Origin: Ferrimonas gelatinilytica
GTDB taxonomy: Bacteria; Pseudomonadota; Gammaproteobacteria; Enterobacterales; Shewanellaceae
DNA length: 64,000 nt
Assembly: GCF_039544205.1 (NCBI RefSeq)
Contig: NZ_BAABLF010000001.1
Coordinates: 182,043 to 246,042, forward strand
Direction of reading: 5' to 3'
Of the stretch, positions 1-8,259 are shown in pieces. The notes beneath the pieces are model-generated. The model had not been told where the DNA came from. It did not search any database and was given only the letters and a program-made list of their open reading frames with translations. A program made the translations under genes and the position numbers. The number at the start of each line of letters is the position of its first letter. Position 1 is the first letter of the stretch.

Positions 1-85
1 ACACCTTTGTTTTTGTCTCCCATGCAGCTCTGCGTCTAGAGTCAAAATTCCGATCCACCTTCGGAAACTTCAACAAGGATGTGTC

Positions 86-391
86 ATGAAAAAACTTCTA
101 CCGATCTGCCTCGCCCTCCTCTGCCAGCCCGCGCTGGCGGCTGAACCTGTCAATAATCCGGCTGCCTCACCGAGTACTGAATCGGTACACGCCATTGAAA
201 AGGTCAACATCAACACCGCCGACGCCGAAACCCTGGCTGCAGCCCTCATCGGCGTTGGCCCTAAAAAGGCGGAAGCCATCGTCCGCTACCGGGAGCAAGA
301 GGGGGCCTTCCGAACTCCCGAGCAGTTGACGGAAGTCAAAGGGATTGGCGCCCAAACCCTGGCTAAGAACCTGAGCCGCATTCAACTCTGA
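86..391 (+). CDS. ComEA-like helix-hairpin-helix protein, secreted
   Basis: The product is 101 residues. It starts with a Sec signal peptide (MKK, a hydrophobic stretch, then an ALAA cleavage site near residue 19). A low-complexity linker follows, then one ComEA-type helix-hairpin-helix region from about residue 40 to the end. The motifs VNINTADAETL, GVGPKKAEAIV and VKGIGAQTL are the classic HhH hairpins that grip the DNA backbone without sequence specificity. Short ComEA proteins of this kind act in the periplasm, binding incoming DNA during natural transformation. An AAGGA Shine-Dalgarno lies just upstream of the ATG. The gene is monocistronic, with a strong hairpin straight after it. Family assignment is firm; a competence role is inferred from the family. 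Confidence 0.9.
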   Translation: MKKLLPICLALLCQPALAAEPVNNPAASPSTESVHAIEKVNINTADAETLAAALIGVGPKKAEAIVRYREQEGAFRTPEQLTEVKGIGAQTLAKNLSRIQL

Positions 392-400
392 ACTCGGGTA

Positions 401-450
401 TCAGGACGTAAAAAAGGGGAAGCTATCGCTTCCCCTTTTTTACGTCCTGA
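401..450. terminator. Perfect 23-bp-stem bidirectional terminator
   Basis: A perfect inverted repeat has arms at 401-423 and 428-450 and a four-base loop (TATC). The stem holds a run of six A on the left and six T on the right around a GGGGAAGC core, so it can act as an intrinsic terminator on either strand. It separates the comEA-like gene from galU. Confidence 0.9.
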
Positions 451-543
451 GCGTTCGATATTCCTTCACAGCACAGATCCCGTGACTACACTTCGTCAGG
501 CTTTCCCACCGTGTATCCCACGCATTTAACAGGAGGTCTTGAG

Positions 544-1458
544 ATGCAAGAGTTGGTCAAGAAAGCCGTGATCCCCGTTGCCGGTCTTGGCACTCGCATG
601 CTTCCCGCCACCAAGGCGATCCCCAAGGAGATGCTGCCGGTGGTCGATAAGCCACTCATACAGCATGTCGTCGATGAAGTCGTGGCTGCCGGGATCCGAG
701 AGATCGTCCTGGTCACCCACTCCAGCAAAAACTCCATCGAAAACCACTTCGACACCTCGTTCGAACTGGAGGCCACCCTGGAACGTCGGGTCAAGCGCCA
801 ACTTCTCAGAGAGGTGCGGGCCATCTGCCCCGATGACGTTACGGTGATAAGCGTCCGCCAGCATGAGCCCAGGGGTCTGGGCGATGCGATCCTCACCGCC
901 TACCCCATCGTCGGCGATGCCCCGGTCGCGGTGATCCTGCCGGATGTTCTGATCGATCCCTTCGCCTGCGATCTAAGCCGGGACAACTTGGCGATGATGG
1001 TGGCACAGTTCCATCAGCGCCAGCGCAGCCAGGTGCTGGTCGAGACGGTACCGCCGGAGCTCACGGGACTTTATGGGATCGCAGACATCGGCTCGCACAG
1101 CATCGGCCCCAGCGATTCCGCCCCGATCCAGGCCCTGGTCGAGAAGCCGGAGCCAGAGACGGCCCCATCCAACCTCGCGGTCGTCGGTCGCTACGTGCTC
1201 TCCAAGTCGATCTGGCCCTTGCTGAAACAACAGGCGCCGGGGGCCGGAGGAGAGGTGCAACTGACCGACGCCATTGCCAAACTGCTGTCGACCGAATCCG
1301 TCGATGCCTTCGCCATGCAGGGGCGCAGCCACGACTGTGGCAGCAAGTTGGGCTACCTACTGGCCAACCTGGAATACGCCCTTCGCCATCCGGCTCTCAG
1401 CGAGCCCCTGCGGCAGCGGCTGAACGAGATCGCCCACTCTCCGGAGCCCTCCCCCTAA
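544..1458 (+). CDS. galU: UTP--glucose-1-phosphate uridylyltransferase (first copy)
   Basis: This enzyme makes UDP-glucose from UTP and glucose-1-phosphate in the cytoplasm, supplying polysaccharide and lipopolysaccharide synthesis. The product is 304 residues, the normal GalU length. The nucleotide-binding signature GLGTRMLPATKAIPKEMLP sits near residues 14-32, and VEKPEPE and GGEVQLTDAI are further GalU landmarks. I chose the ATG at 544 because AGGAGG lies 7 bases upstream; an in-frame ATG at 511 has no such site. A second GalU is encoded at 37866-38753 inside the surface polysaccharide locus. The two differ at many positions, so they are paralogues and not a recent duplication. Here the gene stands alone beside a bactofilin gene. 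Confidence 0.95.
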   Translation: MQELVKKAVIPVAGLGTRMLPATKAIPKEMLPVVDKPLIQHVVDEVVAAGIREIVLVTHSSKNSIENHFDTSFELEATLERRVKRQLLREVRAICPDDVTVISVRQHEPRGLGDAILTAYPIVGDAPVAVILPDVLIDPFACDLSRDNLAMMVAQFHQRQRSQVLVETVPPELTGLYGIADIGSHSIGPSDSAPIQALVEKPEPETAPSNLAVVGRYVLSKSIWPLLKQQAPGAGGEVQLTDAIAKLLSTESVDAFAMQGRSHDCGSKLGYLLANLEYALRHPALSEPLRQRLNEIAHSPEPSP

Positions 1459-1594
1459 CCGGTTGGTCAGCAAAAAATGAGTTAGGCGGTGGATTTTTTT
1501 CCCTATCAGCGGCATAGTCCCTGCTTGGCAGGGGCGTGCTGTCGCCACCGCCTCACCCAATTGCCTTGATTTATAACCGGAAAGATCCGCCACC

Positions 1595-2011
1595 ATGTTT
1601 GGAAAAAATAGCAAAAGCCGCGCTTCATCTACCCTCACCTACATCGCCGAAGACTGCCGCCTCAAAGGGGAACTGACCCTCGACAGTGACTGCCTTGTCG
1701 AAGGCAACCTGGAGGGGACGATCACCGCCAAGGGCACTGTGACTATTGAGCAATCAGGCCGGATCGAAGGGGAACTGGAAGCGGCCGAAGTCCGCGTTGC
1801 GGGCAACTTCAAGGGCAAACTTAAGTGTCAGCGCCTCTCCATCACCGCTAACGGCATGGTGGACGGTGAGGTCCTCTCCGAAAAGATCGAGATCTTCGAA
1901 GGAGGCCAATTTGTCGGCACCCGCCTCAAAGAAGCGATGCTGCGCCTGGAAAGCCCCAAGCCTGCGGAAGCAGCTGAACCCAAAGCGAAAGCCAAAACCA
2001 GCGCAGCCTGA
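1595..2011 (+). CDS. Bactofilin family cytoskeletal protein
   Basis: The product is 138 residues and matches the polymer-forming bactofilin fold (DUF583). A short charged N-terminus is followed by a repetitive beta-helical core, about residues 15-110, with recurring patterns such as LTLDSDCLVEGNLEGTI, GTVTIEQSGRIEG and GNFKGKLKCQRLSI. An Ala/Lys/Pro tail closes the protein. Bactofilins polymerise without nucleotide on the inner face of the membrane and help organise wall synthesis or polar structures. No peptidase gene, a frequent bactofilin partner, lies next to it. The next gene begins 35 bases downstream, so the pair may be co-transcribed. Confidence 0.9.
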   Translation: MFGKNSKSRASSTLTYIAEDCRLKGELTLDSDCLVEGNLEGTITAKGTVTIEQSGRIEGELEAAEVRVAGNFKGKLKCQRLSITANGMVDGEVLSEKIEIFEGGQFVGTRLKEAMLRLESPKPAEAAEPKAKAKTSAA

Positions 2012-2045
2012 CTCCAACCCAGCCCAGCGGTGCTAGGCTGAAAAA

Positions 2046-2696
2046 ATGGACAGCCTGACCTTTACGCCTATCAGCCGCCGTAACAGCCTGACGATGCTCT
2101 TCGGCGGCCTACTCCTCGTGGCCATTAGCCTGCTGATGTACGCCTTCGGGATCACCCCGATCCTGGGCTTCTCCACCGGTCTGGTCGGCATGGTGATCAC
2201 CATCCTTGGCGTCTTGAAGCGCCTGGATCCTCCCATCAGCCTCAAGCTGACCCCCGAAGGCCTGCACTACTACCACCGCAAGGGCACCTGGTTTGTTCCC
2301 TGGGAGGCGATGCAGAGACTGGATCAGCCCCGCCACACAGAAAGCATGGAGCCGCTCAATTTCGTCGGCGTGCGGCTGCGGCACAACGAAACCCACTTTC
2401 ATAGCATTCAACCCCGTTTGGCCCTGGCGCTTCTGATGGAGCAACGCCCCCTACAGCGGTTGGTGAGCCCCTGTCAGGACGGCAGTTGTTTACCCACCAT
2501 GACCGAGCATCACAGCGGCCTTACGGGTGTCCTGGCCGCTTACGCCGGCCATGTGACCCTGTTGCGCCAGGGGCTGGGATTTGATCTCTACCTGCCGATG
2601 TCGATGCTGGATCGCACCCCGGAGGCGATGGTTACCCTGTTGCGCCGCTATCGCGACGCGGCGCTGGTCGGCTCCACCACAGAGACAGGGCGATAA
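2046..2696 (+). CDS. DUF2982 family membrane protein
   Basis: The product is 216 residues and resembles the uncharacterised DUF2982 family seen in Shewanella and Vibrio relatives. Two hydrophobic helices occupy about residues 15-60 (MLFGGLLLVAISLLMYAFGI, then GFSTGLVGMVITILGVLKRL). A soluble domain follows with the pattern LKLTPEGLHYYHRKGTWFVPW, which resembles a PH-like membrane-associated fold. The function is unknown. It probably shares a transcript with the bactofilin gene. Its last 65 bases overlap the end of the convergent EamA gene on the other strand. There is no strong Shine-Dalgarno before the ATG. Confidence 0.75.
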   Translation: MDSLTFTPISRRNSLTMLFGGLLLVAISLLMYAFGITPILGFSTGLVGMVITILGVLKRLDPPISLKLTPEGLHYYHRKGTWFVPWEAMQRLDQPRHTESMEPLNFVGVRLRHNETHFHSIQPRLALALLMEQRPLQRLVSPCQDGSCLPTMTEHHSGLTGVLAAYAGHVTLLRQGLGFDLYLPMSMLDRTPEAMVTLLRRYRDAALVGSTTETGR

Positions 2697-3489
2697 CCGC
2701 CCCGCCCACAGCCAGCCTCACCAGATCCGCGTCCCGCTGCCAGATCAGCACGTTGACCAAAATCCCGGCCGGGATCAGCACATTGTTCATCACCGCCAGT
2801 TGGTCGGCGCTGACCCGGGTGGCCCCCAGGTTCCAGGCGAAATAACCTATCCCCGATGCAACCAGCCCCAGCCACAGCAGTATTCCCCACTGCAGTGACG
2901 TTTGAGGCAGGCGCTCCCCGTTGCCCAGCCAGCACCAGTTAACCAGGGCCAGAAGGGCCGCACCGATAAAAAACCAGCCGAATGCGCGGTGATAAGGTAC
3001 CGGATGCTGCCGAGCCAGGCTGCGGTAGGCGACCTGGCCCAGGGCAAAGCTCAGGTTGGCGCCCTGGACCAGGGCAAACCCAAACCAGAAGCGCTCCGCC
3101 ACCGGCTCGTAACGGATAATGACCGCCCCCAGCACCGCCGCCAGCGCCGGCAGCAGCCCCCGCCACTCCCAGTGTCGCAAACGCAAGTCTTCGAGAAGCC
3201 GCACCCAGACCGGTGTCATCACCGTAAAGAGCAGCACCTCAGGCACCGTCAGGTACGCGAAGGCATGATAGAGAAGGGTAAACATCAATCCGAGCTGTAT
3301 CGCCCCGATGCCGGTCAGTTGCGCTGCCAGTTTGACCGGGATGGGGCGCAGCAGGGGAACAAACAGCAGACAAGCCAGCAGCATCCGTGACAACACGGCG
3401 AAGTAGGGATCCACCTGGCCGGCGATGTACTGATCGATCAAAGAGAAGGAGAAGGCCCAGACCAGGGTGGCAAACCAAAGCAGCGGCAT
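2632..3489 (-). CDS. EamA/DMT-superfamily permease
   Basis: The product is 285 residues with about ten hydrophobic helices arranged as two repeats of five, the usual EamA (drug/metabolite transporter) plan. The N-terminus MPLLWFATLVWAFSFSLIDQ and the second-half pattern LWLGLVASGIGYFAWNLG are typical of the family. Such proteins are inner-membrane exporters or exchangers of small metabolites; the substrate cannot be read from the sequence. The gene starts 35 bases after the ElyC-like gene on the same strand, so the two are probably co-transcribed. Its 3' end overlaps the DUF2982 gene tail-to-tail. Confidence 0.88.
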   Translation of the reverse strand: MPLLWFATLVWAFSFSLIDQYIAGQVDPYFAVLSRMLLACLLFVPLLRPIPVKLAAQLTGIGAIQLGLMFTLLYHAFAYLTVPEVLLFTVMTPVWVRLLEDLRLRHWEWRGLLPALAAVLGAVIIRYEPVAERFWFGFALVQGANLSFALGQVAYRSLARQHPVPYHRAFGWFFIGAALLALVNWCWLGNGERLPQTSLQWGILLWLGLVASGIGYFAWNLGATRVSADQLAVMNNVLIPAGILVNVLIWQRDADLVRLAVGGAVIALSLWWSRPAPRRDSGATG

Positions 3490-3524
3490 CGTTTTGATAT
3501 CTCGTTATTGGCCGTGATGACGGC

Positions 3525-4259
3525 TCAGTGTCTCAAAGCCAGCCAGAGCAGTCCCTGGTACTCGTGAAGTGCCCGCTCACTTACCCAAAGATTTCGGGCA
3601 CTCAAACGCCAGGGATGTGTCGGCACAGCGATGAAATCGGTGGGGGCGGGCCGAGGGGACAAGCCGGCCAGTTGGTAACTGCGCATCGCCCTTGGCATAT
3701 GGGTTGCGGAGGTCACCAGCACCGCTGGGGCAGCGCCGATCTCGGACGCCGTCAAGCGTGCCTCCTCCGCCGTATCCCGTGCCTGGGGGAGGATCAGGAT
3801 CTTGCCATCGGGCACCCCGAGGCTGATCGCGGCCCGTCGCTGCATCTCCGCATGGGAGATAGGGTCGAAACCGCCGTAGCCGGAAACCACCAGCACAGCA
3901 TCGGGGTTTGCCCGCCAGATCCGGATCCCCTCCATCAGCCTGGCCATCGCCACATTGGAGAGTTGCTGCAGGGCGGTCCGGTTGGGATCACTGTGGTGGG
4001 CATTGCCCAGCACCAGCACGTAAGCCACCTCACCATCCGGCTGCCACACCGGGTAGCGTCGCTCCAGTGATCCGGCCAATTTCTGGCTGATGGGGGAGAA
4101 GGCCAGCAGCACCAGTAACAGAGGCCCAAGCAGCAACACCCCTTGCCCCGTGCGCGGCAAGCCAAAGCGCCACAAGAGCCAGCCCGCAATCACCAGCAGG
4201 CAGGCCAGTGGTACCGGCAAGATGGTCGCCGCCACCGCTTTTTTAAGCCAAAACTCCAT
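3525..4259 (-). CDS. ElyC/SanA/YdcF family (DUF218) membrane protein
   Basis: The product is 244 residues. Two transmembrane helices lie in the first 65 residues. A DUF218 domain follows, with YVLVLGNAHHSDPN at its start, VLVVSGYGGFDPISHAEMQ in the middle and SATHMPRAMRSYQLAG near the end. The overall plan matches E. coli ElyC, an envelope biogenesis factor tied to undecaprenyl-linked peptidoglycan precursors. The open frame extends upstream to 4712, but that extension is Pro/Ser/Arg-rich with no family similarity. I start at the ATG at 4259, which has GGGAG seven bases ahead. The downstream neighbour is the EamA gene. Confidence 0.85.
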   Translation of the reverse strand: MEFWLKKAVAATILPVPLACLLVIAGWLLWRFGLPRTGQGVLLLGPLLLVLLAFSPISQKLAGSLERRYPVWQPDGEVAYVLVLGNAHHSDPNRTALQQLSNVAMARLMEGIRIWRANPDAVLVVSGYGGFDPISHAEMQRRAAISLGVPDGKILILPQARDTAEEARLTASEIGAAPAVLVTSATHMPRAMRSYQLAGLSPRPAPTDFIAVPTHPWRLSARNLWVSERALHEYQGLLWLALRH

Positions 4260-4797
4260 TCTCGCTCCCACAATCCCGTTCAGACCGAACAATCTTACCG
4301 GAACCCGGCGGCGGATCCGACGGCAATGACCTTGGTCTCTCAAACGACTGCTGGCCGGGCCCACTGCCCTTCTCGCTTCCACCAACCCGGCACCCAAAAC
4401 CGAGGCAGAAAAAAGGCCTCTGTCCCAATAAGGGTTGAAGCTCCCGCTAGCAATGACAGTCAATGGGGCTGGATGTCCCGCCAGCTCTTCGCCAACTTGG
4501 AGTCGCCCGGACGAAGTGGCCAAAGACCAGGCTGAAGGCCAGGATGGCCTGAGTGGCTCACGAAGATAGGGATATCGACTCGAGCCAGAGCCGCAGACTT
4601 TGGCCACGAAAGAGAGGGGTAGCGACGACCGGAGGCAAACGGGGTTCCAAGGGGGCGGGACGCCCCCTTGGTTGCAGCCGGCAAAGTTATTGCTGGTAAA
4701 TGTCAGGAACAATTAAAGGGTTAATAAAAACAATAGCTAACTCGAACAGAGCAGAAAAAAGCCCGCACTGGGCGGGCTTTGTTTCCAAGAGTCGGTA
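4260..4797. other. Gene-free interval upstream of elyC-like gene
   Basis: No credible gene is visible in these 538 bases. An open frame running in from the ElyC-like gene covers most of it, but its residues look like chance translation. A GC-rich hairpin (CCAAGGGGGCG with its complement) lies at 4647-4671, and the glmM terminator at 4758-4780. The stretch 4380-4700 may be remnant repeat sequence; I cannot match it to another copy in this window. Confidence 0.5.
4758..4780 (-). terminator. Intrinsic terminator of glmM
   Basis: The inverted repeat AAAGCCCGC / GCGGGCTTT has a five-base loop. Read on the minus strand it ends in a run of T, just past the glmM stop codon. Confidence 0.85.
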
Positions 4798-6138
4798 TCA
4801 GGCGGCGTCGATCCGTTTCACCTCGTCAGCGATGCGCTGTGCCAGCCCCTCGACATCAAAATGCGGTTGGGCCTCCACCATCACCCGGATTAGTGGCTCG
4901 GTACCGGATTTGCGCAGCAGCACCCGGCCCTGCTCACCCATCTCGGCCTCCACCTCGGCCACTACCGCCTTCACCGACTCCGCCTCCAGCGGGGCGGTAT
5001 TACCGGAGAAGCGTACGTTCACCAGCACCTGCGGCAACATGGTGAGGCCCGCCAGGGCCTCACCCAAGGTTTCATTCATCGCCTGCAGCGCATTGAGTAC
5101 CTGCAACGAAGCGACGATGCCGTCCCCGGTGCTGTGGTGACGCAGGCTGAGGATGTGGCCGGAATTTTCCCCACCCAGGTCCCAACCCTTCTCTTTAAGC
5201 ATCTCCACGACGTAGCGATCGCCCACCTTGGCACGGGCAAAGGGGATATCCAGCGCCTTCAGCGCCAGCTCTAGGCCAAGGTTGGCCATCAGGGTGCCAA
5301 CCACGCCCCCCTGCATCTCACCGCTGCGATGCAGATGGCGGGCGATGATGTAGAGGATCCCGTCGCCATCGACGACGGTGCCATCTCTGTCCACCATCAT
5401 GACCCGGTCGCCATCCCCGTCAAACGCGATCCCCATGTCGGCGCCGATCTCGGTCACCTTGGCCACCAGCGCATCCAGGTGGGTGGCACCACAGTGATCG
5501 TTGATGTTCATACCGTTGGGCTTATCGCCGATCACGGTGATCTCGGCGCCCAGTTCGCGGAACACCGCGGGGGCAATGTGGTAGGTGGCACCATGGGCAC
5601 AATCGAGCACGATGTGCATCCCTTCCAGGCTGCCGGACTTGCTGAAGGTACTCTTGCAAAACTCGATGTAGCGGCCGGCGGCATCATCGATGCGGCGCAC
5701 CTTGCCCAGCTTCTCTGATGCCACGCACCCCATCGGCTGATCCAGTTGCGCCTCAATGGCCAGTTCCTTCTCGTCCGTCAGCTTGGTGCCGCCATTGGAG
5801 AAGAACTTGATCCCATTATCGTGGTAGGGATTGTGGGAGGCGCTGATCACCACACCGGCATCGGCGCGGAAGGTCTGGGCCAGGTAGGCGATGGCGGGGG
5901 TCGGAAGCGGGCCGGTAAGCGCCACGTTGACCCCGGCGGCGCTGAATCCCGCCTCCATGGCCGACTCCAGCAGGTACCCGGAGATCCGCGTATCCTTGCC
6001 GATGATCACCTCCCGCGTGCCCTCCTGGGCCATGATGGTGCCGGCGGCATAGCCCAGTTTCATGGCAAAATCCGGCGTGATGGGGTACTGCCCCACCAAG
6101 CCCCGTACCCCATCGGTACCAAAATACTTTCGACTCAT
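4798..6138 (-). CDS. glmM: Phosphoglucosamine mutase
   Basis: GlmM converts glucosamine-6-phosphate to glucosamine-1-phosphate, feeding UDP-GlcNAc synthesis for peptidoglycan and lipopolysaccharide. The product is 446 residues, the normal length. It opens with KYFGTDGVRG, carries the phosphoserine loop ISASHNPYHDNG (serine near residue 101), the metal-binding loop FDGDGDRVMMVD near residue 245, the sugar-binding GGENSGH and the C-terminal phosphate loop RKSGTEPLIRVM. In many gammaproteobacteria glmM follows ftsH-folP and precedes secG; neither arrangement is present here, so the gene has moved or the cluster has broken. A terminator follows directly. Confidence 0.96.
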   Translation of the reverse strand: MSRKYFGTDGVRGLVGQYPITPDFAMKLGYAAGTIMAQEGTREVIIGKDTRISGYLLESAMEAGFSAAGVNVALTGPLPTPAIAYLAQTFRADAGVVISASHNPYHDNGIKFFSNGGTKLTDEKELAIEAQLDQPMGCVASEKLGKVRRIDDAAGRYIEFCKSTFSKSGSLEGMHIVLDCAHGATYHIAPAVFRELGAEITVIGDKPNGMNINDHCGATHLDALVAKVTEIGADMGIAFDGDGDRVMMVDRDGTVVDGDGILYIIARHLHRSGEMQGGVVGTLMANLGLELALKALDIPFARAKVGDRYVVEMLKEKGWDLGGENSGHILSLRHHSTGDGIVASLQVLNALQAMNETLGEALAGLTMLPQVLVNVRFSGNTAPLEAESVKAVVAEVEAEMGEQGRVLLRKSGTEPLIRVMVEAQPHFDVEGLAQRIADEVKRIDAA

Positions 6139-6350
6139 AATTCAACCGTTCTGTTTTGGCCGCGGCTTCAGTACCGCAGCGTCCGTGGCCCACGGGGCAA
6201 CGGACAGGGAGATCGCTCGGGCCCACCGGAAAAAAATCATGAAGGCAGGCCCGGCACAGGGTGGCCGCCGAAACGCACAAGCTGCCACGGGTGTGGCAGA
6301 AGCTGAGTTATCACCGGCGGACACGGGGAAATTTGGCGCACATTATGCCA

Positions 6351-7316
6351 TCAAAGGCCGGGAAAGTGTGTGGAGAAATCTTGTAGGAGATCGCTGATTT
6401 GATCATTGGGCAGGGTATTAATGCCCGCTGCGCTGGCCCGCCCACCGCCGCTGGGGTAACGGCGACAGAGACGGTCCGCCCCCAAAGGCGCGTTCAAGGG
6501 AGCCCTCAGGGAGACCTGGTGATGGTGATCGCCTGTTGGGATCATCAGCAGCAGCGCCTGCTCAGGGTGGGCTCGAGCCAGCCGATTGGCTAGGGTACCA
6601 ATGATCCTGTGGGCCCAGGGCGCATCCGGCAACGCCAGCCAGAGTCCGCCCCTACCCGCCCGCTCCAGCGGCACGGCCAGCCCGAGCCGGAGATCCTCCT
6701 CGAAGCCCGCCTTAAGGCGATGGATAACCGAGTCCTGATCCTCCCAGGCCGCCCAAGGGGAGGCATACTGCATCAGCTCATGAAACAGGGCTGCCGGTGC
6801 GCAGTGCAGATCCGCCTCGGTGCGGCCATAGGCGTTGTAGTTAACCAACTCCCCCATCTGCCGCAACTGGGCCTGCCTCTGTGCATTCAGGCCACAGCGG
6901 TTTGCCAGTTCATCCCCCTCGGACAGCAGGTTGTCGCCATACGCACCGGCGATCGCCCACTCACGCTGCGCGCCATCCAGGTAGCGATCCACCAGTAACG
7001 CGGTACAGGTTCCCGGGGCCGGATCCAGCAGGGTGGTGAGGCGAGGCGATCGTGGTACCGAGCCGGCAAAGTGATGGTCGATATAGTGCACCCAAGCGCC
7101 CTGGTTCAGAACGCGCTTGAGCGCATCCCGGTTCCTGTCCAGGGAGATATCCAGCACCGTCACCCTGTCACCCTGTCGGACGGTGACGCGCTCCAACAAA
7201 GCAATGTCCCGCTTAACCCCGGTGACCAGGGTCGCCTCCCGGGGCTCGCTCTTGCGCAGTTGCAGCAGGGAGAAGATCCCATCCGCATCACCATTAAAAA
7301 GATCGAAGTCGGCCAT
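6351..7316 (-). CDS. DHH family phosphoesterase
   Basis: The product is 321 residues. The N-terminal motif FNGDADGI matches the first metal-binding motif of the DHH family, VTVLDISLD supplies the second and HYIDHHFAG the DHH triad. GGGRASAAGI near residue 300 is the DHHA1 substrate-binding loop. Family members hydrolyse phosphodiester bonds in short oligonucleotides, cyclic dinucleotides or single-stranded DNA. This one lacks CBS or transmembrane domains, so the substrate remains open. A GGGAG sequence precedes the ATG. It lies 131 bases downstream of cysC on the same strand but has no obvious link to sulfate metabolism. Confidence 0.82.
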   Translation of the reverse strand: MADFDLFNGDADGIFSLLQLRKSEPREATLVTGVKRDIALLERVTVRQGDRVTVLDISLDRNRDALKRVLNQGAWVHYIDHHFAGSVPRSPRLTTLLDPAPGTCTALLVDRYLDGAQREWAIAGAYGDNLLSEGDELANRCGLNAQRQAQLRQMGELVNYNAYGRTEADLHCAPAALFHELMQYASPWAAWEDQDSVIHRLKAGFEEDLRLGLAVPLERAGRGGLWLALPDAPWAHRIIGTLANRLARAHPEQALLLMIPTGDHHHQVSLRAPLNAPLGADRLCRRYPSGGGRASAAGINTLPNDQISDLLQDFSTHFPGL

Positions 7317-7447
7317 CTCCCTGCCCTGGTTTATCTATCGCAACCTTGCCCAAGTCCAATGTAACCGGTGGGGCCAGCGTCTCAAGTGTCATTTGCCGCG
7401 AGGCACCAAGTCCCCGTAGAAACGGCGAGTGAGATCCTTCCCAATAA

Positions 7448-8107
7448 TTACGCCTTCGGGCTCAGCGCCGGCTCCGCCGCTTCAGAGCTGCCGCGGACAG
7501 TCTGGCGCCCAGCGGGGAGGACAGCGCGCTGCTCAAGCAGGGCGATCAATGCCTCCACACACTCCGCCACCGTCATCTGGGCAGTGTTGAGCCGCAGCGC
7601 CGGCTTTTCCGGCGCCTGGTACTCGGCGTCGATGCCGGTGAACTGGGTCAAGGTGCCGGCGCGGGCTTTGCGATAGAGGCCCTTGGGATCCCGTTGCTCA
7701 CAGGTCGACAGGGGGGTATCCAGGTGGATCTCAATAAACTGGCCCGGCGGCAACAACCTGGCTACCGCTTCACGATCCTGTCGGTAGGGGGAGATAAAAG
7801 CCGCTAACACGATGAGGCCAGCGTCGGCAAACAGCCGGCTGACCTCGCCGATGCGGCGGATGTTCTCCCGCCGATCCACCTCGCTGAAGCCGAGATCACC
7901 GTTAAGGCCATGACGCACATTGTCGCCATCCAACAGGTAACTGTGGGCCCCCATCGCCAGCAAGCGGGCCTCCAGCGCGTTCGCCAGGGTCGACTTGCCC
8001 GCCCCGGAGAGGCCGGTAAACCAGATCACCGCCGCGCCATGGCCATTAAGCGCACGGCGCTGCTCAGGGGTGACACCCTGGGGGTGCCAGACAATATTTT
8101 GGGTCAT
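7448..8107 (-). CDS. cysC: Adenylyl-sulfate kinase
   Basis: CysC phosphorylates adenosine 5'-phosphosulfate (APS) to 3'-phosphoadenosine 5'-phosphosulfate (PAPS), the second step of sulfate activation. The product is 219 residues, close to the usual 200, with a slightly longer Ala/Pro-rich tail. The P-loop FTGLSGAGKSTLANAL lies near residues 30-45. LLDGDNVRHGLNGDLGFSE and DPKGLYRKARAG are the APS-binding signatures. A long purine-rich Shine-Dalgarno (AGGAGGGAGAGGGG) precedes the ATG. It is the last gene of the cysD-cysN-permease-cysC run. About 150 bases of heptamer-family repeat debris separate it from the permease gene. Confidence 0.96.
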   Translation of the reverse strand: MTQNIVWHPQGVTPEQRRALNGHGAAVIWFTGLSGAGKSTLANALEARLLAMGAHSYLLDGDNVRHGLNGDLGFSEVDRRENIRRIGEVSRLFADAGLIVLAAFISPYRQDREAVARLLPPGQFIEIHLDTPLSTCEQRDPKGLYRKARAGTLTQFTGIDAEYQAPEKPALRLNTAQMTVAECVEALIALLEQRAVLPAGRQTVRGSSEAAEPALSPKA

Positions 8108-8128
8108 CCCCTCTCCCTCCTTAAGGGT

Positions 8129-8258
8129 CTGGGTGTTAAGAGCGAGTTCCTGGTTCCTAAGGGCAAGAGCCTGAGTTCTGGGTACTAGGTTCTAAGCGCT
8201 GGAATCTGGAACTCGTTCTTGCCTTTTGCTCTTAGAACCCAGGCTCTTCCCTTCAAGC
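8129..8258. repeat. Degenerate heptamer-family repeat, permease-cysC gap
   Basis: This gap holds scattered units such as GGTTCCTAAG, GTACTAGGTTCTAA and, inverted, TTAGAACCCAGG. They are the same building blocks as the TTCTAGG arrays elsewhere in the window, arranged here as a loose inverted pair with no clean tandem run. It sits inside an operon, so it is presumably transcribed. Confidence 0.7.
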
Positions 8259-8259
8259 G

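Noticed and set aside
4260..4712. N-terminal extension of the ElyC-like protein
   Set aside because: The extra 151 residues show no hydrophobic or conserved pattern, and a good ribosome-binding site marks the ATG at 4259.
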